Source: Scedosporium boydii (Eukaryota; Ascomycota; Sordariomycetes; Microascales; Microascaceae). From it: 64,000 bases of DNA. The position numbers and the translations under genes are program-made. Positions 10,613-22,792 of the stretch are shown one piece after another (position 1 is the first letter of the stretch; each line of letters begins with the position of its first letter). The notes under the pieces were generated by a model. It did no database searches. It was not told the DNA's origin and saw only the letters and a program-made list of their open reading frames with translations. The DNA lies in assembly GCA_002221725.1 (NCBI GenBank), contig NJFT01000124.1:1-64000 (forward strand), in the 5' to 3' direction.

Positions 10613-12990
10613 ATGAAATCCGGTCTTTCAGCAACCCTCCTCGCGGCTGCCTTCCTGCCATGGACGGCTTTCGCAGTCGTCAAGCTCGAACTAAACGTGT
10701 CGGCCCTAACGGATACTGTCGAGTCTGACTGGACTGCCGTCTACTACTCCCAGCTCCAACCGCTGCTTCTTGGTAACGATGGCGGAACTTCCACCGGAGG
10801 GTTTCACGCCTGGAACCTCAACGGCGACAGCCCCATCCCAGTGCTTGGATCTGCTGTCTCCGGGCGCACGAAGCTCGTCACTACCGTTCACGGAATCAAC
10901 AACAAAGACTGGGCCTTCTCTATAGCCCAACCTGACTCCATAATCCGAGCTTTCCGATTGCCAGAGCTGGTGGAGGAGAGGTCAGCCCAGCTCACGGCCC
11001 TTGGTGATTGGTCTGCCTTGTGTTCGTGGCAGAGTAAAACAGGAAATCATTACCTTTACCTTTTCGGAAAGGGTCAAGGTGTGCAATTCTTGGCTCGAAA
11101 GAGCAAGGCCGCGGTTGAACTACTCGAGGTACGTCTAGCACTACCAAAAAAGGGCCCTCAACGCGCTTTCACTTAACTCATTGTTTCTAGGTTCAAACAT
11201 TTGAAGTACCTTTCGAGGCCTCCGCTTGTGCCGTATCGCCTTCTGCAGGAAGACTTTTCCTCTCGGCGGATGACGACAAGAGCGTCTATTACTTCGACCT
11301 TGCGGAGTCAACCAAATCACCTGAATTTTCCACGCTGGGCCAGGCGGAAGATGATGTCACTGGTTTGGCAGTGTATGTCTCCAAGCGCGGCACGCCCGAT
11401 TACCTTTTCGTCGCCCAGGAGGACACCATTGCAGTCTACACCCAATCTTTCGAATCCGTCGGTACATTGAGCCTGACGGGGTTAGAGGATATTGAGGTGC
11501 AAGGGCTCAGTGTTTATCAAGCCGCCACCTCTAAATATCCGCTCGGCGCCATCACATATGCAATTGAGGCTGATGACGATGTAGCTGGCTTCGGAGTCAG
11601 CTCACTTCAAGGCGTGATCGAGGAGCTTGGAGTGACTGTAAACTCCGAATACGATCCTCGCCACCAAGCGGCCTGTGCTAGCCACTCTCCCATCTGCAAG
11701 AAGTGCTCTGGAAATGGCTTTTGCGATAAGAAGTCCGACTGCTCCTGTTTCGCCGGATTCACCGGGAAGAAGTGTGACAAGTTCCAATGCACAGATAACT
11801 GCTCTGGCAATGGAAGATGCGTGGGACCTAATAAGTGTAAGTGCGAGAAGGGATGGGGTGGTCTGCACTGTTCATTCATCGTGGTCCAGCCTTCCTACGA
11901 GACAGACCAGAACGGCGGTGACGGCGATGACCCAGCTATCTGGATCTCACCTGAGGCACCTGAAAAATCCCGTATCATCACAACCACCAAGTCCGCTCAG
12001 GGTGCTGGACTTGGAGTATTTGATCTCACCGGCAAGTTGCTTCAAACTATCCCGGCAGGTGAACCCAATAATGTGGATATAATATACGGATTCGAGGCTG
12101 GCGATCGGAAGATTGATCTCGCCTTTGCTGCATGCCGCGCTGATGATACTCTCTGGTGAGTGGATATGTTACTACTAATGTCTGACGCTTAGCTTGCAAT
12201 TCCTAACGCGATGTGTAGCTTGTTCGAAATGTTGCCCAATGGAACCCTTACGACCATCCCCGGAGGTAGCCAGCCTGTTATCGACGACTATACAGTCTAT
12301 GGTTCTTGCGTTTACCGCTCACGCAGTACTGGAAAACAATACCTTTTCGTAAATGAGAAGTCAGCGCGCTACCTCCAATACGAGCTTACCGCCACCTCAA
12401 ACGGAACTCTCGAAACCAAACTCGTTCGTGAGTTTACTGGTGGCTCCGGTGGCCAGGTTGAGGGCTGCGTCACCGACGAAGAGAACGGGTGGATATGGAT
12501 CGGCGAGGAACCCTCTGCTCTTTGGAAATACGATGCCGAGCCTGACTCGACCGCGGCCGGTCAGCGCATCGCCTATGTCGGAGATGGAACTCTTCACGCT
12601 GATGTGGAGGGAGTTACTCTAGTACTGGGAAAGAACCCCAACGAGGGTTTCATCATCGTTTCGAACCAGGGTGTTAGTGCGTATAACGTTTACCGTCGTG
12701 CTAGCCCCCACGAATATGTCACCACTTTCATGATCGCAAAGTCGAGTGATGGCCGGGTTGATGCCGTTTCGAACACGGATGGTGTTGCTGCTGTTGGAAC
12801 GGCTCTGGGAGCGGACTTCCCTTACGGTTTGGTGGTGGTACACGATGATTCTAACGAGCTGCCGGAAGGCGGAACGAGCGCTGAATCGAGCTTTAAGCTG
12901 GTGAGCTTGGAGAAAGTTCTCGGAGCTGAGCCGCTTAAGCATCTAGGTCTACTTGACCAAGTTGATACGGCCTGGGATCCAAGGGCATAG
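10613..12990 (+). CDS. secreted beta-propeller 3-phytase with EGF-like modules
   Basis: Predicted extracellular phytase releasing phosphate from inositol hexakisphosphate. Exons 10613-11128, 11191-12155 and 12219-12990 join in phase to 750 residues; both introns are 62-63 nt with CTTAAC or CCTAAC branch sites. The start ATG at 10613 gives a clear signal peptide (MKSGLSATLLAAAFLPWTAFA). Residues of about 25-325 form a first propeller-like domain. Residues of about 332-399 hold two EGF-like modules with regular cysteines (CKKCSGNGFC, CSCFAGFTGKKC, CTDNCSGNGRC, CKCEKGWGGLHC). Residues of about 410-750 form the beta-propeller phytase domain, with DGDDPAIWISP, the segment NNVDIIYGF, the acidic DVEGVTLV, and SNQGVSAYNVYRR before the YVTTF strand. 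An unusually long multidomain form compared with bacterial single-domain enzymes. No lesions were seen. Phytase assignment is by motif; calcium dependence is inferred from the acidic residues. Confidence 0.9.
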
Positions 12991-14644
12991 ACAGGGAAGA
13001 TGTCGTCCTGAATGCTCTCCATATTGCTATCTTTCGGATTCTAATACTGCTCTATATTGTTGCCTCTTTTACCTATAACCTGTTCCTATTACTCTAATTA
13101 CTTCATCGAGTCTGTTTCAATGTTGGAACGACGTTTCACTCTATGTTTAAATCTCGTCGATAACTCTTAGATTTGCATTCCGATCTCTCTACTCTCAGAC
13201 TCCTACGGCCTAGATACTGAACTATGGAAAGTAAGAATCCCTGTTATCTTCCATCAAATCAACCTACCACGTAGAAATGAAGAATAATAGTACATTTATT
13301 AAAGGAGTTTTTTCTGCTGTTTCTGTAGGTCATTGCAAGTGAATCAGGTAAAATCACGTAGGATGGATTAGGGCATTCATCCTTCGTGATGGTGACCGGA
13401 GATGATGTTCCTAATAGAATATGAGCGTCGTGTTACGCTGCTGTTCAATTCAGTTGAGGAAGAGGGAGCAACAAAGGGTGGCAAGTGAGGACTCCAATCT
13501 AGGCTTGCCGTTCAAAGTGATGATCAGTGGCAGTGGAATATCGAGCTTATGAAAATATTCTCTTGTGGGGATCACCCTCGGTCTCTCTTGCGAAATAGAA
13601 TATCAGCTCGGAATCCATTGATCCATTCTCAATCAATCACGAGCCCTCCCTCAATTTGTAAGTTCTCAGGTAATCGGAGAGTGTGTGGAGGTTCGAGCTG
13701 AGAGAGATGCACGAAATAGTTTAAACCCGGCCCGAGGATGTGGTGGCAAAATGGACTAAGAACAACTATCCAAGCAGACCCTGGAAGCATGAAGTTGGTA
13801 ACCAGGGGGCGGAGTCGCGGACTGTGGACGGCGGGTCTGCGGGTGGCGGGCTTCTAGTTTTTGTCGGAATGCAGGATGCCGTTGCATCATAGATGTTATC
13901 GATCTTGCCTCGGTCTTCCTGCTTTATGCGTCATCCGTCCCGTTTATCGCGGCTACTATTAATATTGGCTTTCATTACTTCGAAGGGTGGTTGGCGCACC
14001 ATCTCACGACAACTTAGCAGACATAAAAGCAGAGCTGTCTTCATGGTGGTGTAATAATTGGCCGGGGTGATCAGCTGGAGCGGAACGGTGTTCAATGGCA
14101 CCCCTGGTGCTGGAGGGCTGGAAGGCGCTGGAAGGCTCGCTTGAACAGGATCTCCCCAATCTTTTTTTTTTCTTTTCCACTTTTTATGGTTTCATTTTAT
14201 TTTTATTTATCATCACTTTTCGCCCCTACCTCTTCGGTTCGAAAAACAACATTTTGGAGGCCCTCGTGTGTCTCTCGGCGTGTCCGCCATGTCACAGCTT
14301 CAAACAGAAGCCCTTATGGGGGCCCTTTTTTCTTCTTCTACTTCTTTCCCCGAATGGAAAAGCTCTAAAAGAACTCGCGACTTCTGACCCATGACTGGGA
14401 GCCTAATTGGGGAGTCGGATACATCATCCGTGAACACCCTCACGGATAGATTCATGAGGGTGGCACTTAGTGAACTCAGGTGAACATGGGTGGATGCAGA
14501 CATTGCAGGATTTTTCCTTGAGTAATAGTTTGCTAATGGCAACGGCCCGGAGACAATGGAAAGAGGTTATATAGCTCTCGCTGTCTTGAACTCTCGGCTT
14601 AGAAAGCCAATCCGCACATCTACACAGCTCCGCACAAGTCAACA
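12991..14644. other. intergenic, no gene seen
   Basis: There is no credible coding frame. A T-rich stretch near 14160-14225 produces hydrophobic frames that I regard as chance. The last 100 bases are the promoter side of the terpene synthase gene. Confidence 0.45.
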
Positions 14645-15785
14645 ATGCAGGTATTGTCTGTGCCATCAGTTTTTGAAGTGGTGGAGAGTTGGAAGATTCC
14701 TGCTCTCTTCTCTCGCTACCCCGCCGCCATCAACGTGGGTGCGCGATACGTTGAAAATGCTCTGAAATGCATTGACGAAGAAGCATGCGAGGTCGGCTCT
14801 CGGGAATCGCGCCGAGCTCGCATCAGACACTCCAACCCTTATGGGGATGTCTTTTCCATATGCCACTGTTCTGCTTTCCCTGACAGACTGGTAGTCGTGG
14901 CGAGCATCATCGAGGCCTTGTGGATTCACGATGGTAAGCTTCCACCTCCGGAAGGGGGAAACGGTATCTAATCGAACATTCTCCAACAAGATATCATCGA
15001 GGAACTCGAACACCAAACGGTAAGATGGCCTTGAATTTTGAAGGTGAAAGACTACGTACTAATCCTTGCACAGGCGTATAGAGAGCATGCTGTTCTCGCT
15101 GAAGTCCTTAGAATAGATGTTGACCCATTGACCTTTGAGGCACAAAATGTACGGCAGGAAACACTAGCTGTTGCACTACGAAAGGCTATCGACATAGACC
15201 CTGCGCAGGCTCCTGCGATGATCGAGACATTGAAAAAGCACCTGGATACCTATGATGATCTTGGGGACGACTTTGCGAGAATGGAAGACTATGGGCCTTA
15301 CCGTATCCGCAACTCTGGATATTCGTAAGTGTTTTTCCTGCTCCCAAAGGGCATCCAGCTATGAGTCCTGACAGTGGCTTGGTACATATAGGATGGCATC
15401 GTACTTCATCTGCCGGGGGATGGGCATTATCCTTAGTGACGAGGATCGAGAATCCGTTCGAGAATACGACATTACCATGGGAAATGTCTTTGGCCTAACC
15501 AGTGACTACTTCAGCTGGAGCGTTGAGAAGGATCAGCAAACCGATCGTGTAAGGAATGGCGTTAGAGTTTTGATGAAGGAGCACAATATTCCCGCAGATG
15601 GTGCCAAGACGATGCTTCTGGGTGTGATCATTGAACAAGAGTCCAAGGCCGCGAAGCTCAAGGAAGAGCGACTAAGGCAACCCGTCTCGGAACAGGTGTT
15701 GCGGTATATCGAGGCGATCGAATTTTATGTTGGTGGAAGCTGCTACTGGCATGCGACGGCGCCTCAGTATCAGATGCTTGAATGA
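14645..15785 (+). CDS. fungal terpene synthase (class I cyclase)
   Basis: Predicted cyclase of a prenyl diphosphate. Exons 14645-14933, 14991-15019, 15074-15324 and 15392-15785 join in phase to 320 residues. The Asp-rich metal motif is made across the first splice: D96-D97-I-I-E100 in HDDIIEELEHQT. The second metal motif reads TSDYFSWSVEK (Asp228, Ser231, Glu235). The pattern NDYFSW..E is typical of the cyclase domains of fungal fusicoccadiene-type di- and sesterterpene synthases. A characteristic YFICRGMGI segment and YDITMGNVFG precede it. The first Asn of the N-D-x-x-S-x-x-x-E motif is Ser227. The protein has only a cyclase domain; no prenyltransferase domain, GGPP synthase, P450 or regulator was found next to it, so this looks like a lone gene rather than a cluster. 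The product cannot be predicted. Sesquiterpene synthase is the alternative. Confidence 0.88.
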
Positions 15786-16659
15786 TGCGCCTAGATATTC
15801 GAAATGCAGGCGACTTCTAACCCTCAAGCTAATAATAATGTCTATATTGCATCTGTATGTCCTTCCACGAGCGTTGAGGATGTCGTGCTTTCCGAGGGTA
15901 AGACCTTTTAGCTACGTAAGAGCTAGCTCTGTAAACCGGAGGCGACGAATGGTTCCCTTTGGGTCCCACTGCCCTGTTGCTTGGTACAGGTAGAGAGTGA
16001 GCCGTGTGAGACCATAGCCGCCAGCGACCGAGTGGGATGATGCAGGTCAGAATAACTCTATTTTGATATTCAGTAGCTGCATTTTGGTGTTAGGAATTTG
16101 GGCAGAGATATAGTGACCCGTGAGTGATTTGCCTAACCTAAAAAGTAAACTACACTCTTTGGCTTTGCCTACTTGGCTACTCCCTTATCCCAAGGTTACA
16201 TCGCCGGCTGGAGAAGCTTGGTGAGTATTGGCTCCGGACGATCCTCCACTTTAGCCAGACCAAGATTAGGAACGGAGAGATGGGAAATGAGAAGAGACCA
16301 TACAGTAGCATTTTATGACTTGCAGAAACGAACTAAAATTAACCAACGCCAGGCTTTCGGTACATCTATTTTTCTGGGAACGGAGCACGGATCTTGACTT
16401 GGCCAACACCAAACAACATCCTCTCCTCACAGCCACAGCATTGACTGTATCGTCATGCAAAATCCTTCGGCCAGATCACCTGTTTTTTTAGGCACCAACC
16501 ATTTGTTGGGATCGGCGATTACGCGGCTGCTTCTGGACAACCCGTTGGTCACCTGGATCCATTATCTAAGCCGTCCGATCCTACGAAGTACTTGTAAAAC
16601 CTCTTCGATATCGTCCGTCGTAGGCCACGCAACAAACCCCTCACAACTCTTTGCAATTC
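15786..16659. other. intergenic, no gene seen
   Basis: There are short frames only, none with recognisable motifs or sensible splicing. Confidence 0.4.
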
Positions 16660-17292
16660 ATGCTTGGCATGGTACGGTATCAGCCCAGCATGGCCCCTAC
16701 ACCTGATACCGCAGACTCCCGTGTACTACCCTTCCTCTCCCTTCCATATGAAGTGCGCAGGGAGATCTACCATTGGGCTTTGGATTGGCCTGACCTTCGC
16801 CCCTCCTTCGCCAGACTATACCGAGAATGCGAGAAAGCGAGAGAGGAGATGGGTGCTTCGCCTGATCCGAAATGCACTTTCCCGAATCTTCACGTTGGGA
16901 GACTTACAACCCCAACGATGTTGCTCCTAAACCGCCAGATAACCTATGAGGCGCTCCTAGTCCTACAAACTAAGCCACTCATCCTCCATGGGGCCCCTCC
17001 CTTCACCCCGTGTACCGGACGGCCCATGGATATAACTGAGTTTATTGGCGAGGAGGCGTTGCAGCGGGTTCGACGAGTGGTGTTAAAGATGGACTTGGCG
17101 TGGGCAGCGGAGTCGTGGGGTAGGACGATCGACACTCTGCTCGACGTGTGGTGCGCTAAAAATAATTTGGAAGAGATCTTGGTGGATATCACTGCTGCCT
17201 TTCTGGAGAGGAGGAGGATGATTGGAGAAGAATTATCGAGACAACGGGCAGCATTGTTGATCTCCAAGGTGAGGCTGCCCAAAGCGAGATAG
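16660..17292 (+). CDS. 2EXR/F-box-like fungal protein
   Basis: A single-exon protein of 200-210 residues, depending on start (ATG at 16660, 16669 or 16690; the last gives MAPTPDTADSR). Its N-terminus has the pattern LPFLSLPYEVRREIYHWAL, which is typical of the fungal 2EXR / F-box-like family, where a short leucine-rich helix pair opens many expanded, poorly characterised proteins. The rest is typical of that family (LLLNRQITYEALLVL, then a VRRVVLKMDLAW segment). True F-box proteins recruit substrates to SCF ubiquitin ligases, but for 2EXR-type proteins no function is established and none is proposed here. Complete and without lesions. Confidence 0.7.
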   Translation: MLGMVRYQPSMAPTPDTADSRVLPFLSLPYEVRREIYHWALDWPDLRPSFARLYRECEKAREEMGASPDPKCTFPNLHVGRLTTPTMLLLNRQITYEALLVLQTKPLILHGAPPFTPCTGRPMDITEFIGEEALQRVRRVVLKMDLAWAAESWGRTIDTLLDVWCAKNNLEEILVDITAAFLERRRMIGEELSRQRAALLISKVRLPKAR

Positions 17293-17938
17293 TCACTTTA
17301 ATGTTGGAACGTTGAAATATCTGAACTGACAATCAAATGATAGCTTCAGGGTTTCGGGATTGAAATTCCAGTGAAATTTACTGGAGTGGCGCTGAAAATA
17401 AGGCTGGTAAAAAAAGATCCGCCAACTGATCGATGGTTCGGCCTGGATTTCTAGAGCAATGCTCGCGGTTCTGTTGATGGTGCCACCCATCAATTGATGT
17501 TACACACCGCCAAGCTGCAAAGGGGAACGTATACCGACAGTATAACAGAAAGTGTTTCCGAAAGTACCATCTGCTACTCTGCTACAGTTGTCATAGATAG
17601 TGCCCTAACAATATCAACTGATGAAGACAATCCAATCAGCATAGAGGTCTTCAGAACGAGGAGTTCAACAGTAGGAATAGCGGTGTATTCGTTATCACAG
17701 AAATACCTTATCCCCTGTCCCAGACCACGCGCACGAGTCGCTCATATCTCATGCTGGAGAATGCATAAACAATGAGAGGTTTCCGCGCCAACGCTCGTGG
17801 CACCATGGGAAAACAATCATATTCGATATTCAGGGGGCATCCGAAAGTGCAGCGCATTCATGACCCAAAGCTTAGGCATCATTTAATAAGCGCAATTTGC
17901 TTTCCTCTCCTTGATCTCTTCTAAGTTCCGAGGCAACA
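17293..17938. other. intergenic, no gene seen
   Basis: Only short frames without motifs are present. The interval separates the 2EXR-like gene from the broken Aurora kinase copy and includes the latter's former promoter. Confidence 0.4.
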
Positions 17939-19139
17939 ATGGAGTCTTGCACTCTCGAGGCTCGCTTCAAGCGGATGTCCGTCAACAACGAGAATAGAAA
18001 AGCGAAGGTATTGGCTGCTGATTCAACCCATTCAAGTGCCCCGGTAGAGCTCATCCTCGAAATAGGCCGGAGGAATTACGACATCACTGTCACGTAACTC
18101 GAGTCGGTCAAACCCCGCCAAGATCGCTCTTAAAAACCAGAAGCAAACCACACCAGTAACATCGCCTCGTAAAGCAACGACCCGAACACTCGCGCCGAGA
18201 GCTATTAGCCCGGTAAAATCGAATGCAGAGCCTCGACAAGAGCTCCAGCTCATTGGGCAGCCTGCCATAAAGACATTCCACTTAGGTATGTTCGAGATCG
18301 GCAAGCCGTTGGGCAAGGGCAAATTTGGCCGTGTGTGTCTGGCGCGGGAGCGGGAGCAGGGCTTCATCTGTACATTGAAAGTCTTGCATAAGAATGAATT
18401 GCATCATGCCCGAGTGGAGAAGCAGGTGCGGCGGGAGATTGAAATACAGGGTAACCTGCGCCACCCCAATATCCTTAGGTTATATGGCCATTTCCACGAC
18501 AATAGGCGCATCTTCCTTATTCTCGAGTTTGCTGGGGAGGGCGAGTTGTATAAGCACCTTCGTAAAGAAAGTCGGTTCTCTGAGTCGAAGGCGGCACAAT
18601 ATAATTATCTCACAAATGGCGAGCGCGCTCCGTTATCTTCATCACAAACACGTCACCCATCGTGATATCAAACCTGAGAACATCTTGGTCGGCAGCCATG
18701 GTGAGATTAAAATCTCAGATTTCGGCTGAAGCGTACATGCACCTAGTAACCGCCGGACCACTTATTGTGGAACACTCGACTACTTGCCGCCGGAAATGGT
18801 CAACCCACGCAAGTCGGGCAACTCCTACGACGAAAAGGTTGACCTGTGGTCCTTGGGCGTGTTGACGTACGAGTTTCTAGTAGGCGAGGCTCCGTTTGAA
18901 GACTCTCCCGTCATGACAACTAGGAGAATTGCAAGGGCAGATATGAAAATCCCTTCATTCGTTACTACTGAGGCTAAGGATCTTATTCGACAAGTGAGTG
19001 TCTTTGAGCCTTTTCAGCTGTTGAGCAGACTCTTTTAACGTAACTCAAGTTACTCGTCGTCGACCCTGAAAAGAGACTTCCCCTCGAGCAAGTCCAACAA
19101 CATCCCTGGATCGTCAAACACTGCCAAATGGGGAGATAG
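17939..19139 (+). pseudogene. Aurora (Ipl1-type) protein kinase copy, frameshifted and with a nonsense codon
   Basis: Aurora kinases phosphorylate kinetochore and chromosomal passenger substrates in mitosis. Three exons can be read: 17939-18007 (MESCTLEARFKRMSV), 18066-18993 and 19050-19139. The N-terminal extension ends in [20 protein letters not shown], with the glycine loop. Then follow ALK-like [23 protein letters not shown], a Gly-Glu-Leu-Tyr-Lys-His segment, [48 protein letters not shown] and DPEKRLPLEQVQQHPWIVKH. Two lesions are seen. A net +1 shift near 18600-18606 follows Ala-Ala-Gln-Tyr; the exon total of 1087 is one base over a multiple of three. TGA at 18727-18729 replaces the Trp directly after Asp-Phe-Gly. 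Splice sites remain intact, suggesting recent decay. Because Aurora is essential, an intact copy should lie elsewhere; sequencing error is the alternative. Confidence 0.88.
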
Positions 19140-19804
19140 CTACGATGGGGCCTCTATTATTCTCAACTTTCTTAAGTAGAGCGCTACTGGCAGGTTTGGT
19201 ACAGCCAAGTCCGAGATTGGCCCTATCCGGATAAATACCAACCGCCTCATATAAGCGAGGGAAATAGTCTACAACCCGGCTTTAGAGCTAGAGGAAACCG
19301 GAATTTATTTGCGGCTTCGATGGTTCACACATCAGCCAGACTGCCTACGGCCCTTGCAAAGTTGACTGCGGTGGCAATCGAGACGGTCTTTGGCCCGGAA
19401 GATCACAGGAAGCAAAGGTTTGAAATGACTGGTAGATGTCATAGGTTTGGATGGCCGAAGAGACGGTTGAGATATTCCAAAGGGACGCATTTAGGAAATA
19501 TCTTCAGTCTCAACGGCATGTACACGATCTTAATGGCTCTGGAGCACCTAGCGAACCGGATTGCAAGCTACTCGGCCCTTTGCCATTGACCTACGCTGGG
19601 GCAAACTCGTATTAAGGTTAGGGCCAAGAGATGAGAGAGGATCGAATGAGACTTAGCGCGACCTGCGAGCGAATATAATCCAATTCCATGATCTTAGTCT
19701 TACTGAATTTGTGCTGGTGTGGGATCCCTATTGGTCAGAAAACCTAGCCACTTGCCCGAAGCTAATAATGACTTCACCCCGAGTTATATTCCCTCCCGGA
19801 GTTA
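19140..19804. other. intergenic, no gene seen
   Basis: A plus-strand frame at 19320-19589 shows no motif. Nothing else is supported. Confidence 0.4.
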
Positions 19805-21637
19805 TTAACACGGCACTTCAGACCTCCAACGCGGTCCACGGTGGACAAGTAGCAATACTAGCGGAGCCTGAGCCACTACTATGAGGCCGTAGATGCCGAA
19901 TGACCACCCTAGTGACGTGGAGTCGATGAGTGGTTGTAAAGCGGCAATGGCAGCCCCGGCCGAAATGCATCGAATCAGGTTTGAGGCCGCTTGAGCAGTA
20001 GCTGACCGGGTTTTGTTCAAGTCGGTGAGGAGAGTACCGCACATCTACTCTCGAGGTATTAATGATCATTGCTACACGTTGGAAAAATTCCAAAAAATTT
20101 GTCCCTGGGCTATACGTACAACGAATGAGCTTGAAGTCGATACTCCAATGACGAATTGCATTGTAAGCGTTGCTGCGATGTGCTGCTAAAAATTAGCTTC
20201 TCAGCAGCCTCTAAAAGAAGTTAGCTACAAATACGTACCATCCGTGTCATCAGCGATAGCCCATATCCAACCGTGCCAAGTGCCGTAATCCCAGTTAGCA
20301 CGCACATGCCCCGGAGCCGAGCTCTCTTAAGGGGGAACTCCGGGAACTTTAGGGACTCCTTGCTAGACGCCACATCTTCCCTCTCCAGCATAGTTTGCCT
20401 GTACGTATAATCAACGAACCGTCCTGGCAAGTTAAGTTAGCTGCCAGCATCTGCGATTTGAAAGATCACCCCATTCGTTCAAGGGATGTGGCCGCTCTTA
20501 CCAGTACAAAACGAGCCCATGGCGCTGCCAATTCCCATCGGAAGATATATCAAGCCCGCTTGTATATAATCTAGATCATATATCTGAATACCTTGTGATC
20601 CTAGAGATGTCTGGAGCGTGTTCTTTACTGCATAATTTATCGCAAAGATAATAATAATCAGCAAACACTCCTTGTTTCGGAGGATTTTGATGCTTGAAAA
20701 TGGATTCGGAAAACAGCGGGTCGGGGGCGTGAACTCGGATTGCTTGCCGGGACTGCCTTTTCGCTGAAGCAAGGAAAATGCACTCCAGTATATGCCTTTC
20801 ACCGGCCTACTGCCGTTCCATACGATCTTTCTCTGGGTCTCCGGTACGAAAAGAAGCATAGTCACAAAATGGGACGCTTGCCAAATGACGAGGAACCAGA
20901 AGATACAGCGCCAGCCAAGGGATTCTGCTATTCCGCCGCCAATGACCGGTCCGAGGCTGAGCGCAAAATCTGTGCTGCGATTTAAGTTTCCTGTCAGCAT
21001 CAAGACATCCGAAATAGCTGAAAATGGGGGAAGTGTGAGATTATACATTGTTAATACTATGCCGACATATGTTCCTCTCTCCTCAATGTCTGCAATATCA
21101 GCGACGACGCCATATGCAATCCTGTAAAGCCCTAGATACAAAATCCGTCAGCACGATATTGGGTAGGAGACATTTGCCACGCATTATACCCGATGAGCCT
21201 GCGCTTTGAACCATGCGGAGGGCAAGGAGGCCAGCATATGTCTTCTGCACAGCAATACCGATATTGGCGCTGAGCATGAGCGTGAACATGAGCATGTAAG
21301 CAGGCCTCCTCTCACTGCTATCAGCGAGATCCCCCATGAACGATGGGGCTATACCAGCGACGATGAGATACGATGTCACTGTCAAGTTGACGAGGAAGAT
21401 CGAGACTCCCAGATCTTTCGATACCAAGGGTAGAGCTGGATAGTATATGTAGCTGCTCATCGTGGAGAACATGGCCGCTATTGATGTTGCGATACATATC
21501 CATAATTTTTGCCATTTCGTAAAGATGGAATACTGTTGATCTATAGACCTTGACTCAAGGTCAGAGCTGATATCCACGGTTTCGTCCCGGCTCAGCTTGG
21601 TTTCGGAAGCATCATCGTGGAGATTGTGGGACGCCAT
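19805..21637 (-). CDS. MFS drug:H+ antiporter-like transporter (QDR/DHA1 type)
   Basis: Predicted 12-14 helix plasma-membrane exporter. Six exons (21637-21190, 21131-21047, 20974-20502, 20423-20239, 20185-20120, 20044-19805) join in phase to 498 residues. After a hydrophilic N-terminus come WICIATSIAAMFSTMSSYIY and a GDLADSSERRPAYM loop (the MFS motif A region, degenerate). Then follow RMVQSAGSSG, VADIADIEERGTYVG, the LSLGPVIGGGIAESLGWR motif C-type segment with IFWFL, and the second half with LTGITALGTVGYGL. A C-terminal part LLTDLNKTRSATAQAASNLI with RCISAGAAIAALQPLID follows. This order is characteristic of fungal QDR-like transporters. No transporter substrate can be deduced. No biosynthetic genes adjoin it except a lone terpene synthase 4 kb away, which I do not consider linked. 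Confidence 0.88.
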
Positions 21638-22792
21638 GACAATATGAGGTGTCAAAACCGCTGCCGATGGGGGTTTCTTCTCGTTCTTTTTTTTACCAGC
21701 TAGGGGGAAGAGGGAGTTTGATCTAGCAAAATGCCCTGCCCGAAACCATTTGACGAGAACGAGCCTAGGGCTTCCTTTTTTAAAAATAAAGCGACCCTTA
21801 TCAGTAGAGCGGAGCATAGTGGGAGCAGGCGGATGGCTGTCAATATCCCGAGGCTGGGGGCCCGGGGTTGCATCATTCCGGCCGACGGACGTACATCAAT
21901 AATGCACAATGCGATGAGGTACTTCTGCTTGGAGGTAAACAATGAACAAGCAACGAACAAACAACAATCTATAACTCGGTCAGTAAAGGTATGGATCTGC
22001 GGAGTTCGTGGGAGCTTCTAACTCCTTTCCTTGGATGTTCAATGTTAGAACCAACCTGCAAGGAGACCGACCATTCATGTGCCATGAACATCTTATCCCG
22101 TTCAATATCAAGATTGGTGCGCCAATTTTTCTTCTTGACTGACGATTCTCTTATCTATACTCGCGATTTTGAGGAATTTGTATGCCCTTCTTCCACAACT
22201 CAGTGCTCGAGGCCAAAAGTTTGCCACGGCTCTGCATGAACACTACCCAAATCTATGCGAGAATTGGCTCTCGCAGCAAGATGTCGGGTGTTCGGCTGCT
22301 AGTAACAGCGTCACGTCCTTTCGGTATACCTGCATAAGACGACAACTTACGAGTCCTTGTAGAAAAAGAGTTCATTGGCCATGACAACCGCTTTCGCCCA
22401 TGACAGACGCTAAGCACACATGGCCACCAGAGTTACACAACATTTTGACCCTTAGTATCCCCTTCCTTAGTTTGTCTTTGTCTTCCAACTTGGTTTGCCC
22501 TGGTCAGAAAAGGAAGCTCGCGGATGCCACAGCAGGCCTTCCGTCTCTCAGAAATATTGTGGCGACCTTGTACAAGGCCAATGCATAGAGACGCCTTCTA
22601 GAGGAGGGGATACCTGGGAGGTCGTGGGTGTTGGCGAAAAGCTCCTGCACATCTTCACTTCAAGTCCTCAACTCTTCTTTCTTCCTCCAACTTGTTCAAC
22701 AGACCAACTTCCTCGGCCCTGACACGCTGACATAGTGTTCTCATATTGCTCACGAAACTGCGACTTTAATTAGAATGTATCTATGGCTGGGG
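21638..22792. other. intergenic, no gene seen
   Basis: This is the promoter side of the MFS transporter and the 3' flank of the fructosamine-kinase-like gene. Short plus-strand frames here have no motifs. Confidence 0.4.

Noticed and set aside
14150..14400. Hydrophobic plus-strand frame as a membrane protein
   Set aside because: It comes from a T-rich tract, with no splice continuity or family motif.
14000..21700. Terpene biosynthetic gene cluster around the terpene synthase
   Set aside because: No P450, prenyltransferase, or pathway regulator adjoins it; the MFS transporter is 4 kb away beyond a 2EXR-like gene and a kinase pseudogene.
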